From the NCBI GenBank assembly GCA_965227945.1, contig CBDDGQ010000006.1:558001-622000 (forward strand): a stretch of 64,000 nt of DNA, read 5' to 3'. The notes under the pieces are model-generated. The model did not search any database. It saw only the letters and a program-made list of their open reading frames with translations, and was not told the DNA's origin. How positions within the stretch are numbered: the stretch's first letter is position 1; the number at the start of each line of letters is the position of its first letter. This DNA is from Azorhizobium sp965227945 (GTDB lineage: Bacteria; Pseudomonadota; Alphaproteobacteria; Rhizobiales; Xanthobacteraceae). The translations under genes and the position numbers were made by a program. Below, piece by piece: positions 42,988 through 51,835 of the stretch.

Positions 42988-43871
42988 TGGGTGCGCTCCT
43001 GGAGTTCATCGTTCCAGTCACGCCCGTAGGGCGCCGGCAAGAGCGACACCGTCCAACCAGCGGTTTGGGCCCGAGTTGCCAGGGCGAAAGCGGCATCGCG
43101 TCCGGGGGCGTCTCTGTCGGACGCAATGACCAGCTCGCCCGGGACGTCAGGGAAGCGGAGCCCCTTCATCCCCGAGGTGCTCAATGCGGCCCAGATAGCC
43201 CCATGCGTGGGCAAAAGCCCGGCAGCGATAGAAAGCGCCGTTTCGATGCCTTCAGCCGCCACCAGCGGCCCGGGAGCACACCACACACGGACAGCGCCGC
43301 CCTTACAGGCGCCGAGCATCGCTTTCGCGGGCACGACAGATGCTTTTCCAGCACCGTCGTCCCGAATGAAGGTCCGGTGGACGCCAAACCCTTCGGAACC
43401 TTCCACTCGCCCGACAAGCGCGGGGAGCAAGGCGCCGCTCGTATGCCGACACGCCTTATGAAAGCGCAGGGAGCCAGGCAGCGCACAGGAGATCCCGCGC
43501 CCCTTGAGGTAAGTCTCGGCCGCGGTGCCATGAATTTCAGATCTGGATGCCCACAAGCGCCGCGCCGCACGCGCGTGCGTATCATTCTGCTGGTCAATCA
43601 CCACCGGGGACGGCAAGGCGCCCGGATCGGGCGGAGACGACTCATGGCCTCCTTCGATGGGGATTCTGCGCGCCGCCATGGCGGCGATCACCTCTGCAAA
43701 CGAGCACCCCGCATGGCAGCAGAGCAGCAGGCGGCCGTTGTCACCGGCGGCCACCGAAAGCGCAGGCGTGCGCGTGTTCATGTGAGCGGGGCAGTGGCAC
43801 AGACCATAAGATCCAAACCACCGCCCGCCCAGCGCTTTAACGATATCGCGCGCCTCACGTATGATCCGCAC
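42984..43871 (-). CDS. Toprim primase-like protein with CHC2-type zinc finger
   Basis: 295 residues. The N-terminal zinc motif reads CHCPAH, then LLLCCHAGCSF. A linker follows, then a Toprim domain with LVAAEGIETALSIAAG (catalytic Glu) and LVIASDRDAPGRDAAFALA (DxD metal pair). Such proteins prime replication of integrative elements. It overlaps alpA at its start and the DUF3987 gene at its end, so the three form one operon. The start is GTG 43871. Confidence 0.85.
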   Translation of the reverse strand: MRIIREARDIVKALGGRWFGSYGLCHCPAHMNTRTPALSVAAGDNGRLLLCCHAGCSFAEVIAAMAARRIPIEGGHESSPPDPGALPSPVVIDQQNDTHARAARRLWASRSEIHGTAAETYLKGRGISCALPGSLRFHKACRHTSGALLPALVGRVEGSEGFGVHRTFIRDDGAGKASVVPAKAMLGACKGGAVRVWCAPGPLVAAEGIETALSIAAGLLPTHGAIWAALSTSGMKGLRFPDVPGELVIASDRDAPGRDAAFALATRAQTAGWTVSLLPAPYGRDWNDELQERTQ

Positions 43872-44040
43872 TCCGAGCGGCGATCCATGCGGAAATGTCA
43901 GAGGCGCGCCACCCCACCAGACGGCGACCGAGGCGCACAGGACGCGGGAATTCGCCCTTGGACATCCAATCGTACAATGTGGAACACGCCAGCCCGGTCT
44001 GAATCTGGACCTCAGGGCGGCGGAGAATCTTCTCAGTCAT
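43855..44040 (-). CDS. AlpA-family helix-turn-helix regulator
   Basis: 61 residues from ATG 44040, with GAGG eight bases upstream; an alternative GTG at 44049 gives three more residues. ILRRPEVQIQTGLACSTLYDWMSKGEFPRPVRLGRRLVGW is the AlpA/excisionase-like winged HTH. Members activate integrase genes or regulate element excision. It opens the operon with the primase and DUF3987 genes. No integrase target is visible in the window. Confidence 0.88.
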   Translation of the reverse strand: MTEKILRRPEVQIQTGLACSTLYDWMSKGEFPRPVRLGRRLVGWRASDISAWIAARSADHT

Positions 44041-44997
44041 TTGTGGCACCTCATGGAACCGCTAGGAATTCAAGAGGATGCGCACGCCCCACGCCGGCGT
44101 TGGTCAGCAGCAAACGACAAAGATTTCTGGTTCTGCTTACAGGAAACCGCAATGACGCGGCTTCACCGCAGTATCTGGCGGGTCAATGGCGCGGCCCCAG
44201 TTCGAGGCTGAGACGCCGTGCAAACATTCTAAGAAGTCGCCTGACCCTATCCAGCTCGCGGGGGCAACTTCAATCGGCATCGGCGCGTACGCCAAGTCCG
44301 GGACCCATATCGAACGTCCCCGCCGCGAAGCGTGCCCATTCTATCGCTAGAATTCTCGCCTCTATGGCCAAGCCGACGGCGAGCGTCACCCAACCTTGGT
44401 CCACAACACAGCCTCAAAGCAAGATGAAGCAGGGTTTCACCGAAATGCAGTCGCGATGCAGCCGAAGGGGCCGGCCCTTCCTGGTCACCTGGGGACGACG
44501 CCACACTTCGACGCCATCGATCCACCATTATGGGAAAGGGCCGGCTTCCAACGCGCATACCCTTCGAAAAACGGTAGAGATGGGACGGAAGTGTCCGATT
44601 TCCCAACTCAATCCGTCCAGAGGCGAAAGATCATGCGCAACCCAGGAGTCGATATCGACACTGGATGTGCCCCGACGCGAAGGATGATCACCGATTGTGG
44701 TGATCCCACCTTCCCAACGTCCGAAACGTCGGCGGGAACGCTGAGAGTTTAAGCGGGAAATCGAAGTTGGGCAACGACAGAGCGAATTAGCTTTTTCTGC
44801 AGCCATCTTGCACGCTTAAGGTGGAAAACGCATCACGTAGCGCACAATCAGCTCATCCTACCACGCGCCTCTTGATCTCTGAATTCTATAGCTTCCAGAT
44901 GCCCCCTGAAGACGCAACATGACAGATGCTTTGAGTAGACCGATCTTCGTACAGCATCTCTATTTTCAGGGAGCAGCGGTGCAACCAGAAAGGTCAC
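44041..44997. other. 957 bases with no recognisable gene (element boundary)
   Basis: Open frames here have no match I recognise, no ribosome sites and mixed composition. Content is lower in GC than the neighbours, and a perfect palindrome (44686-44705) is the clearest structure. The stretch may be decayed integrase, transposase or phage DNA, or the outer boundary of the tRNA-linked element. Confidence 0.55.
44686..44705. repeat. Perfect 20-base inverted repeat GATCACC-N6-GGTGATC
   Basis: Seven-base arms match exactly around a six-base centre (GATTGT). It could be a repressor operator or the terminal region of a lost insertion sequence; no transposase is visible. Confidence 0.55.
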
Positions 44998-47900
44998 CTA
45001 TGAGATGAGCTCGTCCGGCTCCACGGAGGTGGCGGCCACAGCCAAGCGCGCGAGGGCCGGAAGCGATTTGGCGCCGGTTTTTCGCATGATGGCGGCGCGG
45101 TGGTTTTCCACCGTGCGCTGGCTGATGTCGAGATCGGCGGCGATGTTCTTGCTCGGGTGGCCGGCGAGGACCAGGTCCATGATCTCCCGCTGGCGCGCGG
45201 TGAGCGCGGCGAGATGACCCGCTGCACTCGCCCGCCAGGCGGATAATTTCGTGGTGTCGTGCGCCTGGTCCAGCGCACGCCGGACGCCGCTGGACAATTC
45301 GTCGTACGCCACCGGCTTCTCGATGAAGTCCGATGCACCCGCCTTCATCGCCGCGATGGCCATGGGCACGTCGCTATTGCCGGTAATCATGATCGCGGGC
45401 AATCCAAAATTCCCGCTCTGAAGCCGCTTGAGCAGTTGAAGTCCGGTCATTCCCGGCAGGCAGGCATCCACCAGAAGACACCCCTCGCGCCCCGGGCGAT
45501 ACGCCGCCAGGAAGGCCTCGCAGGTCTCGAAATCCTCGACCAGATGACCATCCGCCTCCAGCAGCGTGCGGATGCCATCGCGCACATGGCGATCATCATC
45601 GACCACATAGATCACGGGCCGCGCCACCGCACCGGCACCCTCCACCTTGCGTTCCGCGGCCGGCGCAGGGACCGAGATGGAGAGCAGGCGACGGATGTTC
45701 TGGACCACGTCCGCGGCCTTGACCGGCTTGTTGAGCTGGACGCAATCCTGACCGGCGATCCGCCGCAGGGTTTGCGTCGAGATATCCCCGGTCAGGATCA
45801 AGACCGGGATGGGGCGATGGAACCGCTCGCGGATCTTAGTCGCGGCGGCGAGCCCGTCCATGCCGTGGGGCAGATTGTAGTCCGCGAGAATGAGATCCGG
45901 AGCGACGGCGGCACGGGCCATCAGGTCGACGGCGGCAGCGCCATCGGCCACCGGGATCGGGCGGTGACCGGCGTCCCGCAGGACCACCGCCAGCAACTCC
46001 CGCAGTTCCCTGTCGTCCTCGATGACGAGGATCGAGCCGGACGGCGCGGCGCCGGCATCTGCAATGTCTGATGCCGTGTTGGATGCGCGCACCTCCGGAC
46101 GACCATCGCGGCCCGTGGGCAGCATGACGTTGATGGAAAAGACCGACCCCCGTCCCGGTTGCGAGCGCACCTGGATCGGATGCCCGAGCAGGGTGGCCAG
46201 GCGCTTGACGATGGACAGGCCAAGCCCAAGGCCGCGCGCGCTTTCCCGCGCAGCATTGTCGAGCTGGTGGTACTCGTCGAAGATCGCGTCAAGCTCCTGC
46301 ATGGCAATGCCGATGCCCGTATCCAGGATCTCCACGCTCAGCATGCCGCCGCGCCGACGGCAGCCCAGCAGCACTTTGCCACGCTTGGTATATTTCAGCG
46401 CATTCGACACCAGATTGCGGATCATCTGCTCCAGCAGGCGCGGATCGCTATGCACGGACAGGCCGCACGGCACCACGCGCAGGATCAGCTTCTGCGCACC
46501 GGCAGGATAGGAGAACTCGTCCCGCAGCCGTTCCAGCAAGTCGTTGATCGGGAAGGTCACAAGCTCGGGCCGGACGGTGCCCGCTTCCAACTGGTTGATG
46601 TCGAGCAGGGTGTTGAGCATCCCCGCCATGGCGGCCGCCGTCAGGTCGAGTCGCGCCACCAGGGCCAGCGCCTCCTCCTTCTTGTCGTCGCGGATCTTGC
46701 GCGCCAGAACGCCCCGCATCAGGCTGAGGGCTTGCAGCGGCTGGCGCAGATCGTGGCTTGCCGCCGCCAGAAAGCGGGACTTGGCGACGTTGGCCTGCTG
46801 CGCCTCGCGGCGCGCCAGCTCCAAGGCCTCGTTGGTATGACGGCGTTCGGTGATGTCGGCGAAGGTGATGACCACGCCCTCGACGGCATCATTCTGGGCG
46901 CGATAAGGCAGGATGCGGCGGATATACCACTGGCCATCTCGGCCCTGGATCTCGCATTCCATCGGCGCGAGGGTTTGCATAACGGTCCGCGCGTCCGCCA
47001 GAAGCGCGCCGTCGGTCGCCAGTGAATTGAGGTCGGCGAGCGGTCGGCCGACATCGCTCTGAATGATGTTGAACAGCGCCCGGGTCGCCGGGGTGAAGAA
47101 GCGGATATGCAGGCCGATATCGAGAAAGATGGTCGCCACATCGGTGCTGTACAGGATGTTCTGCAGGTCGCTGGCGGTGGTTCGCTGCCGTTCCAGGGTT
47201 TCCTGGAGCTGGCTGTTCAGGGCCGTCAGCTCCTCATTGAGCGACTGCAATTCCTCCTTTGAGGTCAGCAATTCCTCATTGGTGGATTGGAATTCCTCAT
47301 TGACTGACAGCGCCTCTTCATTGACGGACTTCTGCTCTTCGTTGGATTTCTCCAAGCTGAGGATTGCCGCCTGCAATTCGCCTTGGGTGTCTTCGAGCTG
47401 CTGCTCCAATTCGACCATATGCGCGGTGCCATGGGAGGCATCCCCACCCGTGCGCGGAGCGGCGGGCGCCGGATCGTCAATGAAGCAGATCAGCACCAGG
47501 TCTTCGCCGTCGATCAGCGCCGGTTGGACTGCGATCCGGAAAGATCCGGGCTTGCCTTCATGGTTGGTTCGCCCGCCGGTGATAACGAGCCGCCTGCCCT
47601 CCAGCACGGTCTGGCGGATGGCGGAGCGAAGCTTGATGCGCAGATGCGGGCGAACCATGGCGAGCAGATCATAGCTGGGATGGCCCTGCGGCACGCGCAG
47701 ATAGCGCTCCGTCGGCCCCAGTGAATACAGCCACTCAAGTTTTTGGCTGATCAGCACCGCCGCCGGCGCATAGGACTCCAGCACCAGCCGGCGGCATCCC
47801 TCGGCCAGCGTGGCATGGCGGGACGCAGCCGGGCCTTGCGCGGCGCGGGCCAGCGGCCGGGCGCCATCGGCGGTGCCGAACAGAAAGCCCGCCTCGCCGG

Positions 47901-49416
47901 GGCGGCTATGGGCAATGTGGCGATAGAGGCGCGCGTCCTTCGAGATGACGTCGAAACGGCCGTTGGTCTCTCCCACCGTCTCCGCACTACCCAGCAACAG
48001 CACCCCGCCCTGGCGCAACGCGAAGTGAAAGAACGAGATCACCTTGTGCTGCGCCTCGGGGCGCAGATAGATCAGGACGTTGCGGCAGGATACCATGTCG
48101 AGCCGGGAGAACGGCGGGTCGGCCAGCACGTCCTGCACGGCGAAGACGATGGTGGCCCGCAACTCGGGCAGCACCCGGTAGCCATGGTCATCCTTCGAGA
48201 AGAAGCGGGTCAGCCGATCGGGCGAAACCTCGGCCTCGATCGATGCGGGATAGAGACCGTCCCTGGCCATCGCCACCGCCTCGGCATCCACATCGGAGGC
48301 AAAAATCTGCAGCTTGATCTCCCGCTTTGCGGCGGTCACCGCTTCCCGGAACAGCATCGCCAGCGAATAGGTTTCCTCGCCCGTGCTGCAGCCGGCGATC
48401 CACAGACGCAGCGGCTGATCGACCGAGTGGCTGCGAACCAGCTCGGGAATGATGGTTTTCGCCAGGACATCGAACACGCCGGGATCGCGGAAGAAGCTGG
48501 TGACGTTGATGAGCAGGTCGTTGGCCAGCTGCTCGAGTTCCTTGCCGTCGCTTTTCAGCACCTCGACGTACCGCGCCATGTCGTCAACTGCGATGGAGGC
48601 CATGGCCATGCGCCGCTCGATCCGCCGGCGCAGCGTCCCTTCCTTGTAGAGCCTGAAATCATGGGCTGTGGACGTGCGCAGCAATTCGATGATCTGCGGC
48701 AGCCAATCCTCGCGCGGAGCCGGCGCTCCGGTCGGCGCCACCGCCGGTGTCTCGCCGACGTGGCGCTTGGAATGCACCAGCGCATCTGGAATATCCGCCA
48801 ATGGTAGGACGAGGTCGACGGCGCCGGTCTGGATCGCACTTTGCGGCATGCCGCCAAAGGCGGCTTCTTCCGGATCCTGCGCGATGGCGAAGCCGCCATT
48901 TGCCTTCATGGCCTTGAGACCGAGACTGCCATCGGCGCCGGTTCCGGACAGGACCACGCAACGGGCTTTCTCGCCATATTCCTCCGCGAGCGAGTGCAGC
49001 AGGAAGTCGAAGGGCAGGCGGGCGCCGTGCGGTGCGTCGGGCTCCGAAATGCGCAGCGTGCCGGCGCCCCGCACGGACAGGTATGTCCCGGGCGGGATGA
49101 TGTAGAGATGATCGCGCGCGATCGCCATCCCATCTGCCGCCTGGACCACGGTCATCGCGGTGTGGCGGGCGAGGAGATCCACCATCATGCTTTCATGGGT
49201 CGGATCGAGATGCTGAACCAGGATGAACGCCATGCCGGTGTCGGAAGGCATGGCGTTGAGCAGTTTTGTGCAGGCATCGAGGCCGCCGGCGGAGGCGCCG
49301 ATGCCCACGACAAAAAGAGGAGCCGGGCCACCGGGCGACGGAGCGCGGGAAAGGGCCGTCTGCGCGCCAGAAGGCGGACGGGCCGATTTGGCCTGAAGTC
49401 TGTGCTTTCGGGCCAT
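44998..49416 (-). CDS. CheB-CheR-PAS-histidine kinase-REC-REC-HTH fusion protein
   Basis: 1472 residues, cytoplasmic. Order: CheB-type methylesterase (about 33-215; Ser42 in GASAGG, His69, Asp162 in GTGADG); CheR N-terminal and methyltransferase domain (about 235-500; AGCSTGEETYSLAML, SCRNVLIYL); a long NEE-rich coiled coil (about 663-745); PAS (about 750-860); HisKA with His888 (ASHDLRQPLQ) and ATPase (NLVSNALKYT, GLGLGLSIV); receiver 1 (Asp1179); receiver 2 (Asp1317); LuxR-type HTH (about 1403-1460; LTARQREIMDLVLAGH). The C-terminal receiver-HTH part is a FixJ-like regulator fused to its own kinase. The divergent REC gene at 49721 is a likely partner. Confidence 0.92.
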   Translation of the reverse strand: MARKHRLQAKSARPPSGAQTALSRAPSPGGPAPLFVVGIGASAGGLDACTKLLNAMPSDTGMAFILVQHLDPTHESMMVDLLARHTAMTVVQAADGMAIARDHLYIIPPGTYLSVRGAGTLRISEPDAPHGARLPFDFLLHSLAEEYGEKARCVVLSGTGADGSLGLKAMKANGGFAIAQDPEEAAFGGMPQSAIQTGAVDLVLPLADIPDALVHSKRHVGETPAVAPTGAPAPREDWLPQIIELLRTSTAHDFRLYKEGTLRRRIERRMAMASIAVDDMARYVEVLKSDGKELEQLANDLLINVTSFFRDPGVFDVLAKTIIPELVRSHSVDQPLRLWIAGCSTGEETYSLAMLFREAVTAAKREIKLQIFASDVDAEAVAMARDGLYPASIEAEVSPDRLTRFFSKDDHGYRVLPELRATIVFAVQDVLADPPFSRLDMVSCRNVLIYLRPEAQHKVISFFHFALRQGGVLLLGSAETVGETNGRFDVISKDARLYRHIAHSRPGEAGFLFGTADGARPLARAAQGPAASRHATLAEGCRRLVLESYAPAAVLISQKLEWLYSLGPTERYLRVPQGHPSYDLLAMVRPHLRIKLRSAIRQTVLEGRRLVITGGRTNHEGKPGSFRIAVQPALIDGEDLVLICFIDDPAPAAPRTGGDASHGTAHMVELEQQLEDTQGELQAAILSLEKSNEEQKSVNEEALSVNEEFQSTNEELLTSKEELQSLNEELTALNSQLQETLERQRTTASDLQNILYSTDVATIFLDIGLHIRFFTPATRALFNIIQSDVGRPLADLNSLATDGALLADARTVMQTLAPMECEIQGRDGQWYIRRILPYRAQNDAVEGVVITFADITERRHTNEALELARREAQQANVAKSRFLAAASHDLRQPLQALSLMRGVLARKIRDDKKEEALALVARLDLTAAAMAGMLNTLLDINQLEAGTVRPELVTFPINDLLERLRDEFSYPAGAQKLILRVVPCGLSVHSDPRLLEQMIRNLVSNALKYTKRGKVLLGCRRRGGMLSVEILDTGIGIAMQELDAIFDEYHQLDNAARESARGLGLGLSIVKRLATLLGHPIQVRSQPGRGSVFSINVMLPTGRDGRPEVRASNTASDIADAGAAPSGSILVIEDDRELRELLAVVLRDAGHRPIPVADGAAAVDLMARAAVAPDLILADYNLPHGMDGLAAATKIRERFHRPIPVLILTGDISTQTLRRIAGQDCVQLNKPVKAADVVQNIRRLLSISVPAPAAERKVEGAGAVARPVIYVVDDDRHVRDGIRTLLEADGHLVEDFETCEAFLAAYRPGREGCLLVDACLPGMTGLQLLKRLQSGNFGLPAIMITGNSDVPMAIAAMKAGASDFIEKPVAYDELSSGVRRALDQAHDTTKLSAWRASAAGHLAALTARQREIMDLVLAGHPSKNIAADLDISQRTVENHRAAIMRKTGAKSLPALARLAVAATSVEPDELIS

Positions 49417-49720
49417 GATTGATGTCGCCTCACCGGTGCCGGACGTCGACAGCCGGTGAACCTACCGCGTCGCGCGCCGCAGCGCCTGATCGAAATCAAC
49501 GCCTGCCATCACGCTGAGTTGTATCGGGCTCAGCTTTCCCATGCCCTGGGGCTCGGAGCTATCCCAAAGCGACCCCGGCAGCATCAGGCTGGGTAGTTTC
49601 CGACCCTGGTCGGGGCGGGGTCAGCCCTGCAGGGTGTTTGCGCACCACCATCAGGTGCCACCGCCCCGGAACGCCGAGGCCCCACTGCACGCGCTTGAGC
49701 AAAGGGCCAGGGACGAACAC

Positions 49721-50116
49721 ATGACGAGACCACCGGAACCCGACACCCCCAAAACAGCCTCTCGCGTTCTCATCGTCGAGGACGATGCCTTTATTGGCAT
49801 GCTCTATAAAGATGTGCTCGCAGAGATGGGCCACAGCGTCTGCGCCGTCGAAATGACGGAAAGTGGCGCTGTGGCCGCCGCGGCCCAGTTCAAGCCGGAC
49901 CTCATGATTGTGGATGCCGCGTTGCGCGAGGGCAGCGGTGTGCGTGCCGTGGAGCATATTCTGCGCGGCGGCTTCGTCCCGCACCTGTTCGTCAGCGGCG
50001 ACGTAGCCGCGGTTCAAACCCTGATGCCCGCCGCCATCGTGGTCCAGAAGCCGTTCCTTGAAGGGGATTTCGCCCGCGCCATCCAGCGCGCGCTCTCCGT
50101 GCTGCCGACGTCCTGA
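49721..50116 (+). CDS. Single-domain response regulator (REC only)
   Basis: 131 residues from ATG 49721. RVLIVEDDAFIGMLYKDVL gives the acidic pocket, DLMIVDAALREGSG holds the phosphoacceptor Asp, VSGD the switch Thr/Ser position and VQKPF the conserved Lys. There is no output domain, so it works by protein contact, like CheY or Spo0F. It diverges from the 1472-residue CheB-CheR-kinase gene, its probable kinase. Confidence 0.85.
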   Translation: MTRPPEPDTPKTASRVLIVEDDAFIGMLYKDVLAEMGHSVCAVEMTESGAVAAAAQFKPDLMIVDAALREGSGVRAVEHILRGGFVPHLFVSGDVAAVQTLMPAAIVVQKPFLEGDFARAIQRALSVLPTS

Positions 50117-50378
50117 CACCTCTCTGACGGCGAGGCGCATGGATCGCACGGCACGCGGCTTCGTCACACCTGAGTAGATTCCGATCCTTTTGCGGCACTG
50201 CTTCCGAGCGCAGCGTGTTTGGCATGAATGGACAAGCACATGCCTCGATATCCAACGATATTCGAGGTCGCCGCACGTCCCGTTACGGTAGGGACTCCGA
50301 AGTATATCCTCTATACCTCGTTGAATTCGAGCGTAGATTTCCGCGAGGCCCCCACGAAAATATTTCAAAGGACACATC

Positions 50379-51761
50379 ATGACTTATCAGAGCGTCAATC
50401 CGTTCAACGGCGTCGCAGTGAAGCCTTTGACACAGATGACCGACAAGGAACTCGATACCGCGATCGGGACCGCCGCAACCTGCTACAAGACCTGGCGTAC
50501 CAAGAGCTATGCCGAGCGGGCGAAGATCATCGCCAAGGCCGGCGAGCTGCTGCACGCCCAGGTCGACAAGCTGGCGCGCATCATGACGCTGGAAATGGGC
50601 AAGCGCATCGTCGAAGCCCGCGGTGAAGTGGAATTCAGCTCCCGGATCATGGCCTATTACGCCAAGAATGCCGAGCGCTTCCTGGCACCCGTGAAGCTCG
50701 ATCCCACGGTGGGCGAAGCGCACATGGAGAGCAGCCCGATCGGGGTGATCTTCGGCGTCGAGCCCTGGAACTTCCCCTATTATCAGCTCGCCCGCATCGC
50801 CGGCCCCCACCTCATGGCCGGCAACGTCCTGGTGGTGAAGCATGCGGGTATCGTCCCGCAATGCGCCATCGCGTTCGAAAAGCTGCTGATCGAGGCCGGC
50901 GCGCCGGTGGGTCTCTACACCAACCTACTGATCTCGCACGAGCAGTCGAACCAGGTGGTCGATGATCCGCGGATCAAGGGCGTCTGCCTCACCGGCAGCG
51001 TCGCCGCCGGCCAGAGCGTCGCGGCGCGCGCCGGCAAGAACGTGAAAATCTCGTCGATGGAACTCGGCGGCAGCGACGCCTTCATCGTGCTGGAGGATGC
51101 CGACCTCGACCGGACCATCCCGTGGGCGGTCTGGGGCCGGATGTACAACACCGGGCAGACCTGCTGCGCCGCCAAGCGCTTCATCGTGGTGGAATCGATG
51201 GCCGACAAGTTCCTCGCACGGTTCAAGACCGCCCTTGAGGCGCTCAAGGCCGGCGACCCCCTGGAGGAGGCCACCACCCTCGGCCCCATGTCCAGCGAGG
51301 CCGCCCTGTTGCAACTGCTGGAGCAGGTGAAAGTCGCCGTCAGCAAGGGGGCCAAGGTCGTCACCGGCGGCCAGCGCATCGACCGGCCCGGCTCCTATAT
51401 GGCGCCGACCATACTGACCGATGTGAAGCCCGGCAATCCGGCCTTCCGCGATGAGTTCTTTGGCCCCGTGGCCATGGTCTTCCGCGTCAAGGACGAAGAC
51501 GAAGCCATTGCGCTCGCCAATGATTCCGATTTCGGCCTCGGCGGCTCGGTGTGGTGCAAGGACACCGAGCGAGGAAAGCGCGTCGCCAGCCGCGTGGAGA
51601 CCGGGATGATGTTCATCAACAACATCGACTGGACCGATGCGGAGCTGCCGTTCGGCGGCATCAAGAACTCCGGCTATGGCCGCGAGCTCGGCGACATGGG
51701 CATTCAGCAGTTCGTCAACAAGAAGCTCGTTCGCGTCGCGTCCATGAACGCCCCGGCCTGA
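50379..51761 (+). CDS. NAD(P)-dependent aldehyde dehydrogenase, succinate-semialdehyde-type
   Basis: 460 residues of the ALDH fold: GVIFGVEPWNFPYYQLAR, CLTGSVAAGQSVAA, SSMELGGSDAFIVLEDAD (general base Glu) and the nucleophile Cys in NTGQTCCAAKRF. The set resembles Sad/GabD-like succinate-semialdehyde dehydrogenases (the SSADH group ends with PFGGIKNSGYGRELG). The substrate could equally be another short aldehyde produced by the alcohol dehydrogenases here. A 262-base leader lies upstream, with an imperfect hairpin around 50252-50276. The pnt genes follow on the same strand. Confidence 0.88.
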   Translation: MTYQSVNPFNGVAVKPLTQMTDKELDTAIGTAATCYKTWRTKSYAERAKIIAKAGELLHAQVDKLARIMTLEMGKRIVEARGEVEFSSRIMAYYAKNAERFLAPVKLDPTVGEAHMESSPIGVIFGVEPWNFPYYQLARIAGPHLMAGNVLVVKHAGIVPQCAIAFEKLLIEAGAPVGLYTNLLISHEQSNQVVDDPRIKGVCLTGSVAAGQSVAARAGKNVKISSMELGGSDAFIVLEDADLDRTIPWAVWGRMYNTGQTCCAAKRFIVVESMADKFLARFKTALEALKAGDPLEEATTLGPMSSEAALLQLLEQVKVAVSKGAKVVTGGQRIDRPGSYMAPTILTDVKPGNPAFRDEFFGPVAMVFRVKDEDEAIALANDSDFGLGGSVWCKDTERGKRVASRVETGMMFINNIDWTDAELPFGGIKNSGYGRELGDMGIQQFVNKKLVRVASMNAPA

Positions 51762-51773
51762 CGCCAACGCAGA

Positions 51774-51806
51774 CCGGGCCAGCGGCGATGCCCGCCGCTG
51801 GCCCGG
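51774..51806. repeat. 13-bp perfect hairpin between the aldehyde dehydrogenase and pntAA
   Basis: CCGGGCCAGCGGC (51774-51786) pairs exactly with 51794-51806 around a 7-base loop. There is no T-run, so it might protect or attenuate a processed transcript rather than end it. Confidence 0.7.
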
Positions 51807-51835
51807 ATCGAACGGCACAAACCGGAGCTTTGCCC

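Noticed and set aside
40856..44997. A tyrosine or serine integrase gene for the tRNA-linked element
   Set aside because: No frame in this stretch shows the R-H-R-Y set or a resolvase fold.
50117..50378. Search for a TTGAT-N4-ATCAA (FNR/FixK) site ahead of the redox block
   Set aside because: No site matching the consensus well was found; only an imperfect hairpin and AT-rich sequence are present.
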